Below are positions 19,494 to 31,157 of a DNA stretch of 64,000 bases, piece after piece. Source of the DNA: Paraburkholderia bannensis NBRC 103871. Its GTDB lineage: Bacteria > Pseudomonadota > Gammaproteobacteria > Burkholderiales > Burkholderiaceae. The translations under genes were made by a program, and so were the position numbers. Location of the stretch: contig NZ_BAYA01000001.1 of NCBI RefSeq assembly GCF_000685015.1, forward strand, positions 248,001-312,000, read 5' to 3'. Positions within the stretch are counted from its first letter, which is position 1. Each line of letters opens with the position of its first letter. Below the pieces are notes generated by a model that had not been told where the DNA came from, made no database searches, and saw nothing but the letters and a program-made list of their open reading frames with translations.

Positions 19494-21440
19494 ATGCGAG
19501 CCAAACTCACAGCCAAACACCCGCGCCCGGCCACGCCGGAGCGCTCCCCCGTCCGACGCGGCAGCACGACCGCCCGCAAACCGGTACGGCCGGCTGAGGC
19601 GCGGCCCGCTGACGCGCGTCCGGCGACCTCCAAACCCGCGGGCGGCAAGCCGGTGCGCGCCGGCAAGCCGATGTCGCGCGAGGACGGTGGCGAACGCCGT
19701 TTCCCGCGCCGCGATGAAGGCGGCGAGCGTCGCTCGTTCGGTTCGCGCGACGAAGGCGGTGAACGCCGTCCGTTCCGCTCGCGTGACGAGGGCGGCGATC
19801 GTCGTCCTCCGCGTCGTGACGAAGGGGGCGAGCGTCGCTCGTTCGGTTCGCGTGACGAGGGTGGCGAGCGCCGTTTCCCGCGTCGCGATGAAGGTGGCGA
19901 ACGCCGCCCGTTCCGTGCGCGTGAAGAAGGCGGTGATCGTCGTCCTCCGCGCCGCGACGAAGGTGGTGAGCGTCGTTCGTTCGGCCCGCGTGAAGATGGC
20001 GGTGAGCGCCGTTTCCCGCGTCGAGACGAAGGCGGCGAGCGTCGTTCGTTCGGCCCGCGTGAAGATGGCGGTGAGCGCCGTTTCCCGCGCCGAGACGAAA
20101 GCGGCGAACGCCGTCCGTTCCGTGCGCGTGAAGATGGCGGCGAGCGCCGTTCGTTTGGTTCGCGTGATGAAGGTGGCGAACGCCGTTTCCCGCGTCGAGA
20201 CGAAGGTGGCGAACGCCGCCCGTTCCGCTCGCGTGAGGAAGGCGGTGAACGCAGCTTCCCGCGTCGTGATGAAGGGGGTGAACGCCGTCCGTTCCGTGCT
20301 CGCGAAGATGGCGGTGATCGTCGTCCTCCGCGTCGAGACGAAGGTGGCGAACGCCGCCCGTTCCGCTCGCGTGAAGAAGGCGGCGAACGCAGCTTCCCGC
20401 GCCGCGACGAAGGCGGCGAACGTCGCCCGTTCCGTGCGCGCGAAGATGGCGGCGATCGTCGTCCCGCGCGTCGTGAAGATGGCGAGCGCCGTTCGTTCGG
20501 CCCGCGTGAAGATGGCGGCGAGCGCCGTTTCGCCCGTCCGGTGAAGTCGACCTACGGCAGCGACCGCGACAGCGCGCCTGCGCGCAAATTCGGCGACAGC
20601 AAGCCGGCCGGCAAGTCCTTCGACAAGGCCCCGCGCCGCGAAGGCGCGCCGCAACGCGCCCAGCGCGAGGAAGTGGACGGCGACAACGCACTGCGCCTGT
20701 CCAAGCGCATGTCGGAGCTGGGCCTGTGCTCGCGCCGCGAAGCCGATGAATGGATCGAGAAAGGCTGGGTCTTCGTCGACGGCGTCGTGGTGGACACGCT
20801 CGGCGCCAAGGTCACGCCCGAGCAGCGCATCGAAGTCGATCCCGCCGCGCTCGCTGCCCAGGCGCGCCAGGTGACGATCCTGCTGCACAAGCCGATCGGC
20901 TATGTCTCCGGCCAGGCCGAAGACGGCTACGAGCCCGCCGTCACGCTGATCAACGGTGAGAACCACTGGGAAGGCGATCGTTCGGGCATCCGTTTCTCGG
21001 CGCAACATCTGCGCACGCTCGCCCCGGCCGGACGCCTCGACATCGATTCGACCGGCCTGCTCGTGCTCACGCAGGATGGCCGCGTCGCGAAGCAACTGAT
21101 CGGCGAAAGCTCGGACATCGACAAGGAATATCTCGTACGCGTCACCTACGGCGACATCGAAACCGAAGTCGACCAGCACTTCCCGGCCGAACTGCTTTCG
21201 AAGCTGCGCCACGGCCTGTCGCTCGACGACGTGCCGCTCAAGCCCGCGCAAGTGAGCTGGCAGAACGGCGAGCAGTTGCGTTTCGTGCTGCGTGAAGGCA
21301 AGAAGCGCCAGATCCGCCGCATGTGCGAACTGGTCGGCCTGCATGTGGTGGGCCTCAAGCGCGTGCGCATGGGCCAGGTGCTGCTGGGCGCGCTGCCGCA
21401 AGGCCAATGGCGCTATCTGTCGGCGGACGAGGGATTCTGA
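19494..21440 (+). CDS. rluF: RluF-type pseudouridine synthase with large charged repeat domain
   Basis: The C-terminal part (from about residue 400, DNALRLSKRMSELGL) is a complete S4 RNA-binding domain plus a RsuA/RluB/RluF-class pseudouridine synthase. The catalytic Asp is in APAGRLDIDSTGLL, and the substrate-side motif RQIRRMCE resembles E. coli RluF (23S U2604) more than RluB, RluE or RsuA. The N-terminus is unusual: residues 1-62 are Arg/Pro/Ala-rich, residues 63-348 are 25 tandem charged repeats, and about 50 disordered residues follow. At 648 residues it is more than twice the E. coli enzyme. Expected role: modification of 23S rRNA, with the tail perhaps aiding RNA binding. The exact target uridine is not provable here. 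Confidence 0.9.
   Translation: MRAKLTAKHPRPATPERSPVRRGSTTARKPVRPAEARPADARPATSKPAGGKPVRAGKPMSREDGGERRFPRRDEGGERRSFGSRDEGGERRPFRSRDEGGDRRPPRRDEGGERRSFGSRDEGGERRFPRRDEGGERRPFRAREEGGDRRPPRRDEGGERRSFGPREDGGERRFPRRDEGGERRSFGPREDGGERRFPRRDESGERRPFRAREDGGERRSFGSRDEGGERRFPRRDEGGERRPFRSREEGGERSFPRRDEGGERRPFRAREDGGDRRPPRRDEGGERRPFRSREEGGERSFPRRDEGGERRPFRAREDGGDRRPARREDGERRSFGPREDGGERRFARPVKSTYGSDRDSAPARKFGDSKPAGKSFDKAPRREGAPQRAQREEVDGDNALRLSKRMSELGLCSRREADEWIEKGWVFVDGVVVDTLGAKVTPEQRIEVDPAALAAQARQVTILLHKPIGYVSGQAEDGYEPAVTLINGENHWEGDRSGIRFSAQHLRTLAPAGRLDIDSTGLLVLTQDGRVAKQLIGESSDIDKEYLVRVTYGDIETEVDQHFPAELLSKLRHGLSLDDVPLKPAQVSWQNGEQLRFVLREGKKRQIRRMCELVGLHVVGLKRVRMGQVLLGALPQGQWRYLSADEGF
19680..20537 (+). repeat. 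In-frame tandem repeat tract in rluF (25 units of 10-12 codons)
   Basis: The tract encodes units such as DEGGERRPFRSR (12 residues) and DEGGERRFPRR (11 residues), which often alternate to give 23-codon (69-bp) pairs. A larger duplication is clear: the 138 bp at 20199-20336 and 20337-20474 encode the same 46 residues with only one change (RRPPRR versus RRPARR) and mostly synonymous DNA differences. Arg and Asp/Glu alternate, so the product should be disordered and polyampholytic. Confidence 0.9.
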
Positions 21441-21480
21441 CCGCCGACCTGACACCGGCGCGACCTTGCGCCGGGCCATA

Positions 21481-21511
21481 AAAAAATGGGAGCCGCTGGC
21501 TCCCATTTTTC
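21481..21511. terminator. Bidirectional intrinsic terminator between rluF and def
   Basis: A perfect 13-bp stem (AAAAATGGGAGCC / GGCTCCCATTTTT) with a GCT loop lies between the convergent genes rluF and def and has A and T tracts suitable for both strands. A second GC-rich hairpin (CCGGCGC / GCGCCGG, 21455-21474) lies just upstream. Confidence 0.9.
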
Positions 21512-21564
21512 TTGCGCGTCAATTTCGTGGCTCGACGCTTTCGTCGCTCTCGTCGTTTACCGCT

Positions 21565-24503
<2,939 letters not shown>

Positions 24504-25823
24504 TTACTGGCTGAAAAGCCGGCGCGTCGCCGCCGAACCCGCCGGAATGCCGGCCTGTTCGAGCTTTGCGTAGAGCGTCATGAGCTGCTTGTCGATGTTC
24601 TGCAACACCGATTCCGGCAGCGGGCGGCGTTGATCGTCGACCACGCGCCCGCCAATGCGCTCGGCGAGCGAACGCGCGTAGTCGCACATCAGGCGGAACG
24701 GCAGGATGTCCTCGTCGGCGACCGGCACATCGAGGATCAGTGTGATCATCTGGCCGCCCTTGTACGTGAGGTCGTCGCGCAGGAAGTTGGTGTCGCCAAA
24801 TTGCAGCATGAACACCGGGCTCTGCTTCGCGTCGAGCTTCACGAAACGCGTGCCGTCGCGCGACAGCAGCAGCCCGTCTTGCGCCGATACTGCCTGCACG
24901 TAATTTGCCGACCACGGCGCGCCGTCCGAGAGCACGTTGATCGAAAGCTGCGCGTCGCATTGCGCCGCAAAGCCGTCAAGCTCGCGCGCCATCGCGACCG
25001 TCTCGGTCATGTCCGGAAACTCGGGCATGCCGTCGAGCGCATCGGCGAACTGATGCACGCCCGCGACGAACTCCGAAAATTCCAGCTCGTTGAGCGGGCC
25101 GCTGCGGTTCGCGAGCTGCGCAGCCGCACGCAGTTCTTCATAGCGCACGCCGTTTTGCAGCAGCTCCCAGCTATCGCCGCCCTCCGGCTTGCCTTCAATG
25201 TGGACGGGCTTGCTGCCCGCGCGGCGCAGGCGCTGGGCGAGCGGAATCACGCGCTCGCCGGGCAGCGCGCCGCCCAGGCGAATCGGCACGATGCAATCGA
25301 TGCGGCGATCGACGATCGCCGGCGGCGCCGACGAGATCGTCGTGGCGGCCGGCAGCACCGGCTCGACACGCTCGTCTTCGCCAGCAGCCGCCTGTGCAGG
25401 GGCTTCGACCGCTTCGTCAGCCGCGGCCTCGGCGTGCTCAGCCGACGTCGCAACAGGCGTCTCGCCCTCTGCGTGCGCCGCTTCGTCGGCTTGGGCGAAA
25501 CCGTTCGGCACGGTGCTCTCGGCCTGGATATCGACAGGTGTGTCAGCCGGCGCAGCCGTACCGAACCCCGGCTCCACGCGCACGGCGGTCTCTTCGGCAG
25601 CGGCGCCCGCCAGCGACGGCTCGCGCCGCGAAGGCGCGCGAGCCGGTTCGATGAACGGGCTCGGCTCCTGCAATTCGTCGCGCTGGGCGGTCTCGACCGC
25701 TTCCTCGGGCATCGGACGCGGCATACGGCGGCGCACCCTGGCGCCCTGCCACGCGTTGTACACCACCACGCCCCCGACGACTACGGCACCCGCGCCGATC
25801 AACCCGAGAGTCAACTGATCCAT
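24504..25823 (-). CDS. zipA: Cell division protein ZipA-like (FtsZ-binding)
   Basis: ZipA tethers FtsZ to the inner membrane. Residues about 5-25 (LTLGLIGAGAVVVGGVVVYN) form one N-terminal membrane helix followed by Arg residues. A long Ala/Glu/Pro-rich linker (about 35-165) follows, and then a C-terminal ZipA-type FtsZ-binding domain (about 185-430, with SPVFMLQFGDTNFLRDDLTY and PFRLMCDYARSLAERIGGRV). The architecture is right and it sits between smc and ligA. Sequence similarity to enterobacterial ZipA is low by eye, so the symbol rests on layout plus context. Length 439 residues. Confidence 0.82.
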   Translation of the reverse strand: MDQLTLGLIGAGAVVVGGVVVYNAWQGARVRRRMPRPMPEEAVETAQRDELQEPSPFIEPARAPSRREPSLAGAAAEETAVRVEPGFGTAAPADTPVDIQAESTVPNGFAQADEAAHAEGETPVATSAEHAEAAADEAVEAPAQAAAGEDERVEPVLPAATTISSAPPAIVDRRIDCIVPIRLGGALPGERVIPLAQRLRRAGSKPVHIEGKPEGGDSWELLQNGVRYEELRAAAQLANRSGPLNELEFSEFVAGVHQFADALDGMPEFPDMTETVAMARELDGFAAQCDAQLSINVLSDGAPWSANYVQAVSAQDGLLLSRDGTRFVKLDAKQSPVFMLQFGDTNFLRDDLTYKGGQMITLILDVPVADEDILPFRLMCDYARSLAERIGGRVVDDQRRPLPESVLQNIDKQLMTLYAKLEQAGIPAGSAATRRLFSQ

Positions 25824-25999
25824 GCATGCTCCATCTGCAATTCTTTTCCGGCGGCACGCATCGGCCTGTGCCTTTGCGCCTGCCGCAAGCGTGGCGTCGC
25901 GGGCATCTGCTGCGCCGGCAGCGCCTTCATGAGGCGCTGCCGGACGCGCACCGCGCGCCGTCCCTTAAGTTCCTGAAACGTCCTGACTGCTTAACCGAC

Positions 26000-28900
26000 T
26001 CAGCCGATATTCTGTGCGAAACCCGCGGCCGTTTCCATGTCCACGGCCACGATGCGCGACACGCCCTGCTCCTGCATCGTCACGCCGATCAGCTGCTGCG
26101 CCATCTCCATCGCGATCTTGTTGTGCGAGATGAAGAGGAACTGCGTCTTGTCGGACATTGCGCGCACGAGGTTGGCGAAGCGTTCCGTATTGGCGTCGTC
26201 CAGCGGCGCGTCCACCTCGTCGAGCAGACAGAACGGCGCCGGATTGAGCTGGAACATCGCGAACACGAGCGCCGTGGCCGTGAGCGCCTTCTCGCCACCC
26301 GACAGCAGGTGAATGGTCGAATTCTTCTTGCCGGGCGGCTGCGCCATCACCTGCACGCCCGCGTCGAGAATCTCGTCGCCGGTCATGATGAGCTTCGCCT
26401 GGCCGCCCCCGAACAGACGCGGGAACAGTTCGCCAAAATGGTAATTCACCTGGTCGAACGTGCCTTGCAACAGCGTGCGCGTTTCCTGGTCGATCTTGCG
26501 GATCGCGTCTTCCAGCGTCTCGATGGCGCTCGTCAGGTCGGCCGACTGCGCGTCGAGGAAGGTCTTGCGCTCCTTCGCGGCGGCCAGTTCGTCGAGCGCG
26601 GCCATGTTGACCGGGCCAAGTGCCGTGATCGCGTTGTTGATGCGCGTGACTTCGCCTTGCAGGTACGGCGCCTTGAGATCCGGCGTGAGCTTTTCCTGCA
26701 GCGCGACTTCGTCAACGCCCGCGGCCTGCAACTGTTCGACGTACTGCTCGCCGTTCAGGCGCGCGGCCTGTTCCTTCAACTGCAATTCGGTGATGCGGTC
26801 GCGCAGCGGTTGCAGCGCGCGTTCGGCGTTCAGGCGCGTCTCGTCGGCGGCGCGCAGTTTGGCGCTCAGATCGTCGAGTTCGGCACGTGCGTTGCGCAGC
26901 GCTTCTTCCTTTTCCGCGCGAATTTCCAGCGCGTCGTGCAGTCCCGTGTGCGCGGTCTGCTCGTTGATCGTTTCGAGTTCGGCGCGCGCGTCTTCGAGCG
27001 ACGCGGCGACGCGCTCGCTCTGGTCGTGCGCGACCTGAACGTTGCGTTTGAGCTCTTCAATGCGGTTGGCCATGTTGCGCGCCGCAAAGCGCGCATCGCC
27101 CGCAGCGCGTTCGAGATCGCGCGCCTGGTTGCGCGCCGTGCCGAGTTCTTCGTCGAGTGCTTCGAACGCGAGCTGGTTGTCTTCGAAGCGCGCCTGCAAT
27201 TCGGCCAGTTCGGTGTCGTGACGCTCGAAATTCGCTTCCGACTCCGCACGCAGCGCGCGCTGCTCTTCGGTCTGCGCACGAATCTCTTCGCGCTCCTCGC
27301 GGATCTGCGTGCTGCGCGCGGTGTAACGTTCGTGCGCCTGCGTGAGCTTGAGCACGTCCATCTGCAAGGCGTGCACGCGCTGCGTCGCGCGTTCAGCCTG
27401 CTGGCGCAGCTCGGCGAGCTGAGCCGCTGCCTGGGTGTGCGCCGCTTCGGCACGCACCACGGCCGTACGCGCTTCGTCGGCGAGCAGCGCCTGGGCGCGC
27501 AGTTGCAGCGTAAGGTTTTCGATTTCCTGCTGGCGCGCCAGCATGCCGGCCTGTTCGGAATCGGCGGCGTAGAGCTGCACGCCCACGCGCGTGACCATAT
27601 GGCCCGCCTTCACCACGAACACGCCGCCTTCCGGCAGCTGCGCGCGTCTGGCGAGACCATCGGCGAGATCCGTCGCTACGAACGTCGTGCCGAGCCATTC
27701 GGTCAGCACGGCGCGCAGGCCGGCGTCGTCGATCCGCACGAGCGAAAGCAGCGGCGTGAAACCCGCGGGCGCGACAGGCGTCGCAGCCGCGAGCGGCGGC
27801 GCATAGAACGCGAGCTTGGCCGGCGGCGCATCGCTTGCGAAAGCCTTCACCCAGTCGAGGTTCGACACCTCAAGAGCAGCGAGACGCTCGCGCAGCACGG
27901 CTTCGAGCGCCGTTTCCCAACCGGCTTCGACGTGCAGCTTCTTCCACAGACGCGGCAGCGCGCCCAGTTCGTGACGCTCGAGCCACGGCTGGATCTTGCC
28001 TTCGGTCTGGACGTTTTCCTGCAGCTGCTTGAGCGCCGCGAGACGCGCTTCGAGCTGGTGGGTCTGCGCGCTTTCCGAGTTGACACGCTCGTGCGCGGCA
28101 CGGCGCTCTGCATCGAGACGCGGCACGGTTTCCTGTGCGTCGCTCAGTCGATCCTGCGCGTCGCGCTGGATCTCCTCCTGCTCCGCCAGCTGCATGCGCA
28201 GCTCTTCGAGCTGCACTTCATCCGGCGCGTCGAGCCCGCTCGCTTCCGACTTCAGGCGCTCTTCGCGCTGCTGAAGCTGCTGGAGCATCTGGTCGGCGTT
28301 GCGCTGATGCGCAGCTTCAAGCTTGATCGCCTGCTCGGTGCGCGCAATGCCCGCGCGCTCCTCGTTGAGCTGCGACTGCGCATCGCGCCAGCGGTTTTCG
28401 AGCGCGGGCAAGGCTTCCTGTTTCGCGGCGGCCTCTTCCTCGGCGACGGCGGCTTTTTCCTCGCCCATCGCCAGTTGCTCTTCGGCGTCCTCGATGTCGT
28501 CCTGGGCCTTCTGCGCCTGCACCTGCCATTGCTCGCGCTGCGCGGTGAGCGCGGCGATCTGCGCCTGCACGCGGTTGCGCGACTCGACGATGAACTTGAT
28601 CTCGGCTTCGAGGCGGCTCACCTCGGCGTTCGCCTCGTAAAGCGAGCCCTGCGCGCCCTGCATGGCGTCGCTTGCCGAATAATGCGCGACGCGCAGCGTT
28701 TCGAGCTGCGCCTCGACTTCGCGCAGTTGCGCCGTGTGACGTTCGAGGTCGATCTGCGCCTGCTCGATTGCGCGTTGCTGGCGTTGCTGTTCGGCCGCCG
28801 CTTCGTTCTTGCGCAAGAGCCACAGCAGACGCTGCTTTTCTTCGCCGTCCGCCTGCAGTTCGCGATAGCGCGTCGCTACCACGGCCTGGCCTTCGAGCTT

Positions 28901-29518
28901 GTCGAGATTCGCAGACAGTTCGCGCACGATGTCTTCGACGCGCGTCAGGTTCTCGCGCGTGTCGTGCAGGCGGTTTTCGGTTTCGCGGCGGCGTTCCTTG
29001 TACTTCGACACGCCCGCGGCTTCTTCGAGGAACACGCGCAGCTCTTCGGGCTTGGCCTCGATGATGCGCGCAATCATGCCCTGACCGATGATCGCGTAAG
29101 CGCGCGGCCCAAGACCCGTGCCGAGGAAGATGTCCTGAATGTCGCGGCGGCGCGCCGGCAGATTGTTGATGTAGTAGCTGGAGGTGCCGTCGCGCGTGAG
29201 CACGCGCTTGACGGCAATCTCGGCATACTGGCCCCACTGGCCGGCGGCGCGGCCGTCCGCGTTGTCGAACACGAGTTCGACGCTCGCGCGGCTACCGGGC
29301 TTGCGCGCCGTGGAACCGTTGAAGATGACGTCCTGCATCGACTCGCCGCGCAGCTCGGAGGCACGGGATTCGCCGAGCACCCAGCGCACGGCGTCGATGA
29401 TGTTCGATTTGCCACAGCCATTCGGCCCGACCACGCCAACGAGCTGGCCCGGAACCTGGAAATGCGTGGGATCGACGAATGATTTGAAGCCAGCGAGTTT
29501 AATCGAGGTCAGACGCAC
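26000..29518 (-). CDS. smc: Chromosome segregation ATPase SMC
   Basis: SMC dimers with ScpA/ScpB organise and separate chromosomes. The 1172 residues start MRLTSIKLAGFKSFVDPTHF. Walker A is GPNGCGKSNIIDA (residues about 32-44). Two long coiled-coil arms flank a hinge (about 510-650, with TPLLSLVRIDDAGLRAVLTE). The C-terminal head has the signature LSGGEKALTATAL and Walker B FCLLDEVDAPLDD. Everything appears intact. zipA follows after 176 bp, and a DMT permease lies 210 bp upstream on the same strand. Confidence 0.98.
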   Translation of the reverse strand: MRLTSIKLAGFKSFVDPTHFQVPGQLVGVVGPNGCGKSNIIDAVRWVLGESRASELRGESMQDVIFNGSTARKPGSRASVELVFDNADGRAAGQWGQYAEIAVKRVLTRDGTSSYYINNLPARRRDIQDIFLGTGLGPRAYAIIGQGMIARIIEAKPEELRVFLEEAAGVSKYKERRRETENRLHDTRENLTRVEDIVRELSANLDKLEGQAVVATRYRELQADGEEKQRLLWLLRKNEAAAEQQRQQRAIEQAQIDLERHTAQLREVEAQLETLRVAHYSASDAMQGAQGSLYEANAEVSRLEAEIKFIVESRNRVQAQIAALTAQREQWQVQAQKAQDDIEDAEEQLAMGEEKAAVAEEEAAAKQEALPALENRWRDAQSQLNEERAGIARTEQAIKLEAAHQRNADQMLQQLQQREERLKSEASGLDAPDEVQLEELRMQLAEQEEIQRDAQDRLSDAQETVPRLDAERRAAHERVNSESAQTHQLEARLAALKQLQENVQTEGKIQPWLERHELGALPRLWKKLHVEAGWETALEAVLRERLAALEVSNLDWVKAFASDAPPAKLAFYAPPLAAATPVAPAGFTPLLSLVRIDDAGLRAVLTEWLGTTFVATDLADGLARRAQLPEGGVFVVKAGHMVTRVGVQLYAADSEQAGMLARQQEIENLTLQLRAQALLADEARTAVVRAEAAHTQAAAQLAELRQQAERATQRVHALQMDVLKLTQAHERYTARSTQIREEREEIRAQTEEQRALRAESEANFERHDTELAELQARFEDNQLAFEALDEELGTARNQARDLERAAGDARFAARNMANRIEELKRNVQVAHDQSERVAASLEDARAELETINEQTAHTGLHDALEIRAEKEEALRNARAELDDLSAKLRAADETRLNAERALQPLRDRITELQLKEQAARLNGEQYVEQLQAAGVDEVALQEKLTPDLKAPYLQGEVTRINNAITALGPVNMAALDELAAAKERKTFLDAQSADLTSAIETLEDAIRKIDQETRTLLQGTFDQVNYHFGELFPRLFGGGQAKLIMTGDEILDAGVQVMAQPPGKKNSTIHLLSGGEKALTATALVFAMFQLNPAPFCLLDEVDAPLDDANTERFANLVRAMSDKTQFLFISHNKIAMEMAQQLIGVTMQEQGVSRIVAVDMETAAGFAQNIG

Positions 29519-29728
29519 GGCGATATCGCTGTTTGAATAGGGAGAGTGAACGGGACCGCCCGCGCCGCTGGTCGCAGGCCGCGCGCCGCCGACCGTCAGA
29601 CCGGTCGCACGACGGCGCGGCGCGCCGCATCAGGCATACATCAAGCATCTCGGGCAGCCGCCACGGCTCGCCGCACCACGCGCTTCATTCACTGCATGCG
29701 CGCCCCGGCCGGCGAGGATCAGCGGCAA

Positions 29729-30883
29729 TCATACCATCGCACGCGAGCCATTCCGCCCGCTGCGCGGACTGGCGTTGGGTGCGGCGCTGTCTTTCGCGTC
29801 GCTTTCGGGCGCGTCGGCTTCCTGGGATGCACTTTCGTCGGCGTTGGCGGCTGCGTTGACGGCTGCATTTGCGTCGTTTCCGGTGCGATCGCGCGCGTTG
29901 GCAGCGGCTTCGTCGATCCGGCTGGTCTGCGCGTGGGCGATTGCGCTCGCATCGGCGCTTTCGTGCGCGGGCGACTCGTCCTGGCGCTTCGCATCCTGCG
30001 TGCGATGCACCCAGCTCGACAGCAGCGAAGCCAGCACGATGCACGCGCCGCCCGCCCATTCGCGCGGGCCCGGCGTCTCGCCCGCCAGCAGCCACGACGA
30101 GAGCGCCGTCACAACGATTTCGAACAGCATGATGATCGAAGCCCGGTTGGCGGGCACGCGCGCGAGACCGTACTGCACGAGCATGTTGTTCGAACTGAGC
30201 AGCAGGCCGAGCACCAACACCAGCAACACGACCTGCGCGACCGGCTCGCCCGCGTGAAGCACAGGCAGCGGCTCGAAGCACGAGGCCAGTGCGCCGAAAA
30301 TCGCCGCGCCGCCGAAGATCACGGCGGTGCGCATTTCCGGTTTCATCTGCGGCAGGACGCGGCTCGTCTTGACCACCAGCACGTTGCTCATCGCGAAACC
30401 CATCCCGGCGATCAGCCCCGCCCACTCCGCCGCACTGCCCGGCAGCGGCACGCCGAGCTTCGGCGACCACAGCATCATCACCGCGCCCAGCAGCGACAGG
30501 CCGGCAAGCGCCGCGCCCGACCACGACAGACGCTCATGCAGGATGAAGTGCGCGAAAATCGCCGTCCATGCGGGCGTCAGATAGAACAGCAGCAGCACGC
30601 GCATCACTTCGCCGTGGATCGCGCCCCACACGAAGCCGATGTTGGTCACGCCTGCGGCGAGCCCCAGCATCGGCAGGATCCAGTGCCAGCGCACCGTGGC
30701 AATCGAGCGTCGGCGCAGCAGCAGCACGAACAGGCAACCCGCCGCGCTCGTGGCCGCACCGGCCGCCGTGCCGGTCAGACCAAAGCTGGCGAGCGTGCGC
30801 AGCGGATACCAGATCACGCCCCACACCGAAGCGCCGATCAGGATGGCGAGCGTAGGCCAGCCGGCCTTCAAGCTTGCGTTCAT
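29729..30883 (-). CDS. DMT/EamA-family permease with long hydrophilic tail
   Basis: This is an inner-membrane transporter of the drug/metabolite superfamily. From the ATG at 30883 (MNASLKAGWPTLAILIGASV) about ten hydrophobic segments form two EamA repeats (about residues 8-140 and 150-290). Substrate unknown; RhaT/YdcZ-type exporters of small metabolites are possible. The last 93 residues (29732-30010) are a cytoplasmic, low-complexity Ala/Asp/Ser/Asn-rich tail not normally seen in the family. It is divergent from dapC, so a link to lysine-pathway metabolites is possible but unproved. Confidence 0.8.
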   Translation of the reverse strand: MNASLKAGWPTLAILIGASVWGVIWYPLRTLASFGLTGTAAGAATSAAGCLFVLLLRRRSIATVRWHWILPMLGLAAGVTNIGFVWGAIHGEVMRVLLLFYLTPAWTAIFAHFILHERLSWSGAALAGLSLLGAVMMLWSPKLGVPLPGSAAEWAGLIAGMGFAMSNVLVVKTSRVLPQMKPEMRTAVIFGGAAIFGALASCFEPLPVLHAGEPVAQVVLLVLVLGLLLSSNNMLVQYGLARVPANRASIIMLFEIVVTALSSWLLAGETPGPREWAGGACIVLASLLSSWVHRTQDAKRQDESPAHESADASAIAHAQTSRIDEAAANARDRTGNDANAAVNAAANADESASQEADAPESDAKDSAAPNASPRSGRNGSRAMV

Positions 30884-31029
30884 TGCGCCCCCTGCGCGCT
30901 GCGCCACGTTCGCCACGTCGCTTGCGCGATCCCCTTCATCGATTGCATCTCTAGCCCTTTCTGTCTCCAGCGCACGTCCGGCCTGACTTGCGAGCCCGGC
31001 GGGCCCGCAACGTCCGGACGTCGCCAAGT

Positions 31030-31035
31030 TATAAT
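31030..31035 (+). promoter_or_regulatory. -10 element candidate for the dapC block
   Basis: A consensus TATAAT lies 122 bp before the dapC start in the 274-bp gap between the divergent EamA permease and dapC. No clear -35 is visible 16-18 bp upstream, so this is tentative. Confidence 0.4.
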
Positions 31036-31157
31036 TCACGCTTTTCCAGCCACAGCAGTTGCGCAGCGACCGTTTCCGGCCCCGCCGCGCTCATGCACGT
31101 CCACGCTGCTGCGCTGCCACGCTTTTCATCTGTTTTTCGCCTCCGCCCGCCAAGCCA

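Noticed and set aside
19680..20537. Possible CRISPR array or intergenic satellite
   Set aside because: Repeats are contiguous, without unique spacers, keep codon phase and lie inside an intact gene.
19473..21506. A 677-codon minus-strand frame with repeats of the type FTRAERTA, opposite rluF
   Set aside because: It is the antisense reading of the in-frame repeat tract; its repeats arise from the coding repeats. No ribosome site or family match.
25826..29482. A 1218-codon open frame on the plus strand opposite smc
   Set aside because: It mirrors the smc codons: GC-rich third positions keep the antisense frame open. The protein is Arg/Leu/Val-rich with no domain, while smc on the other strand is complete.
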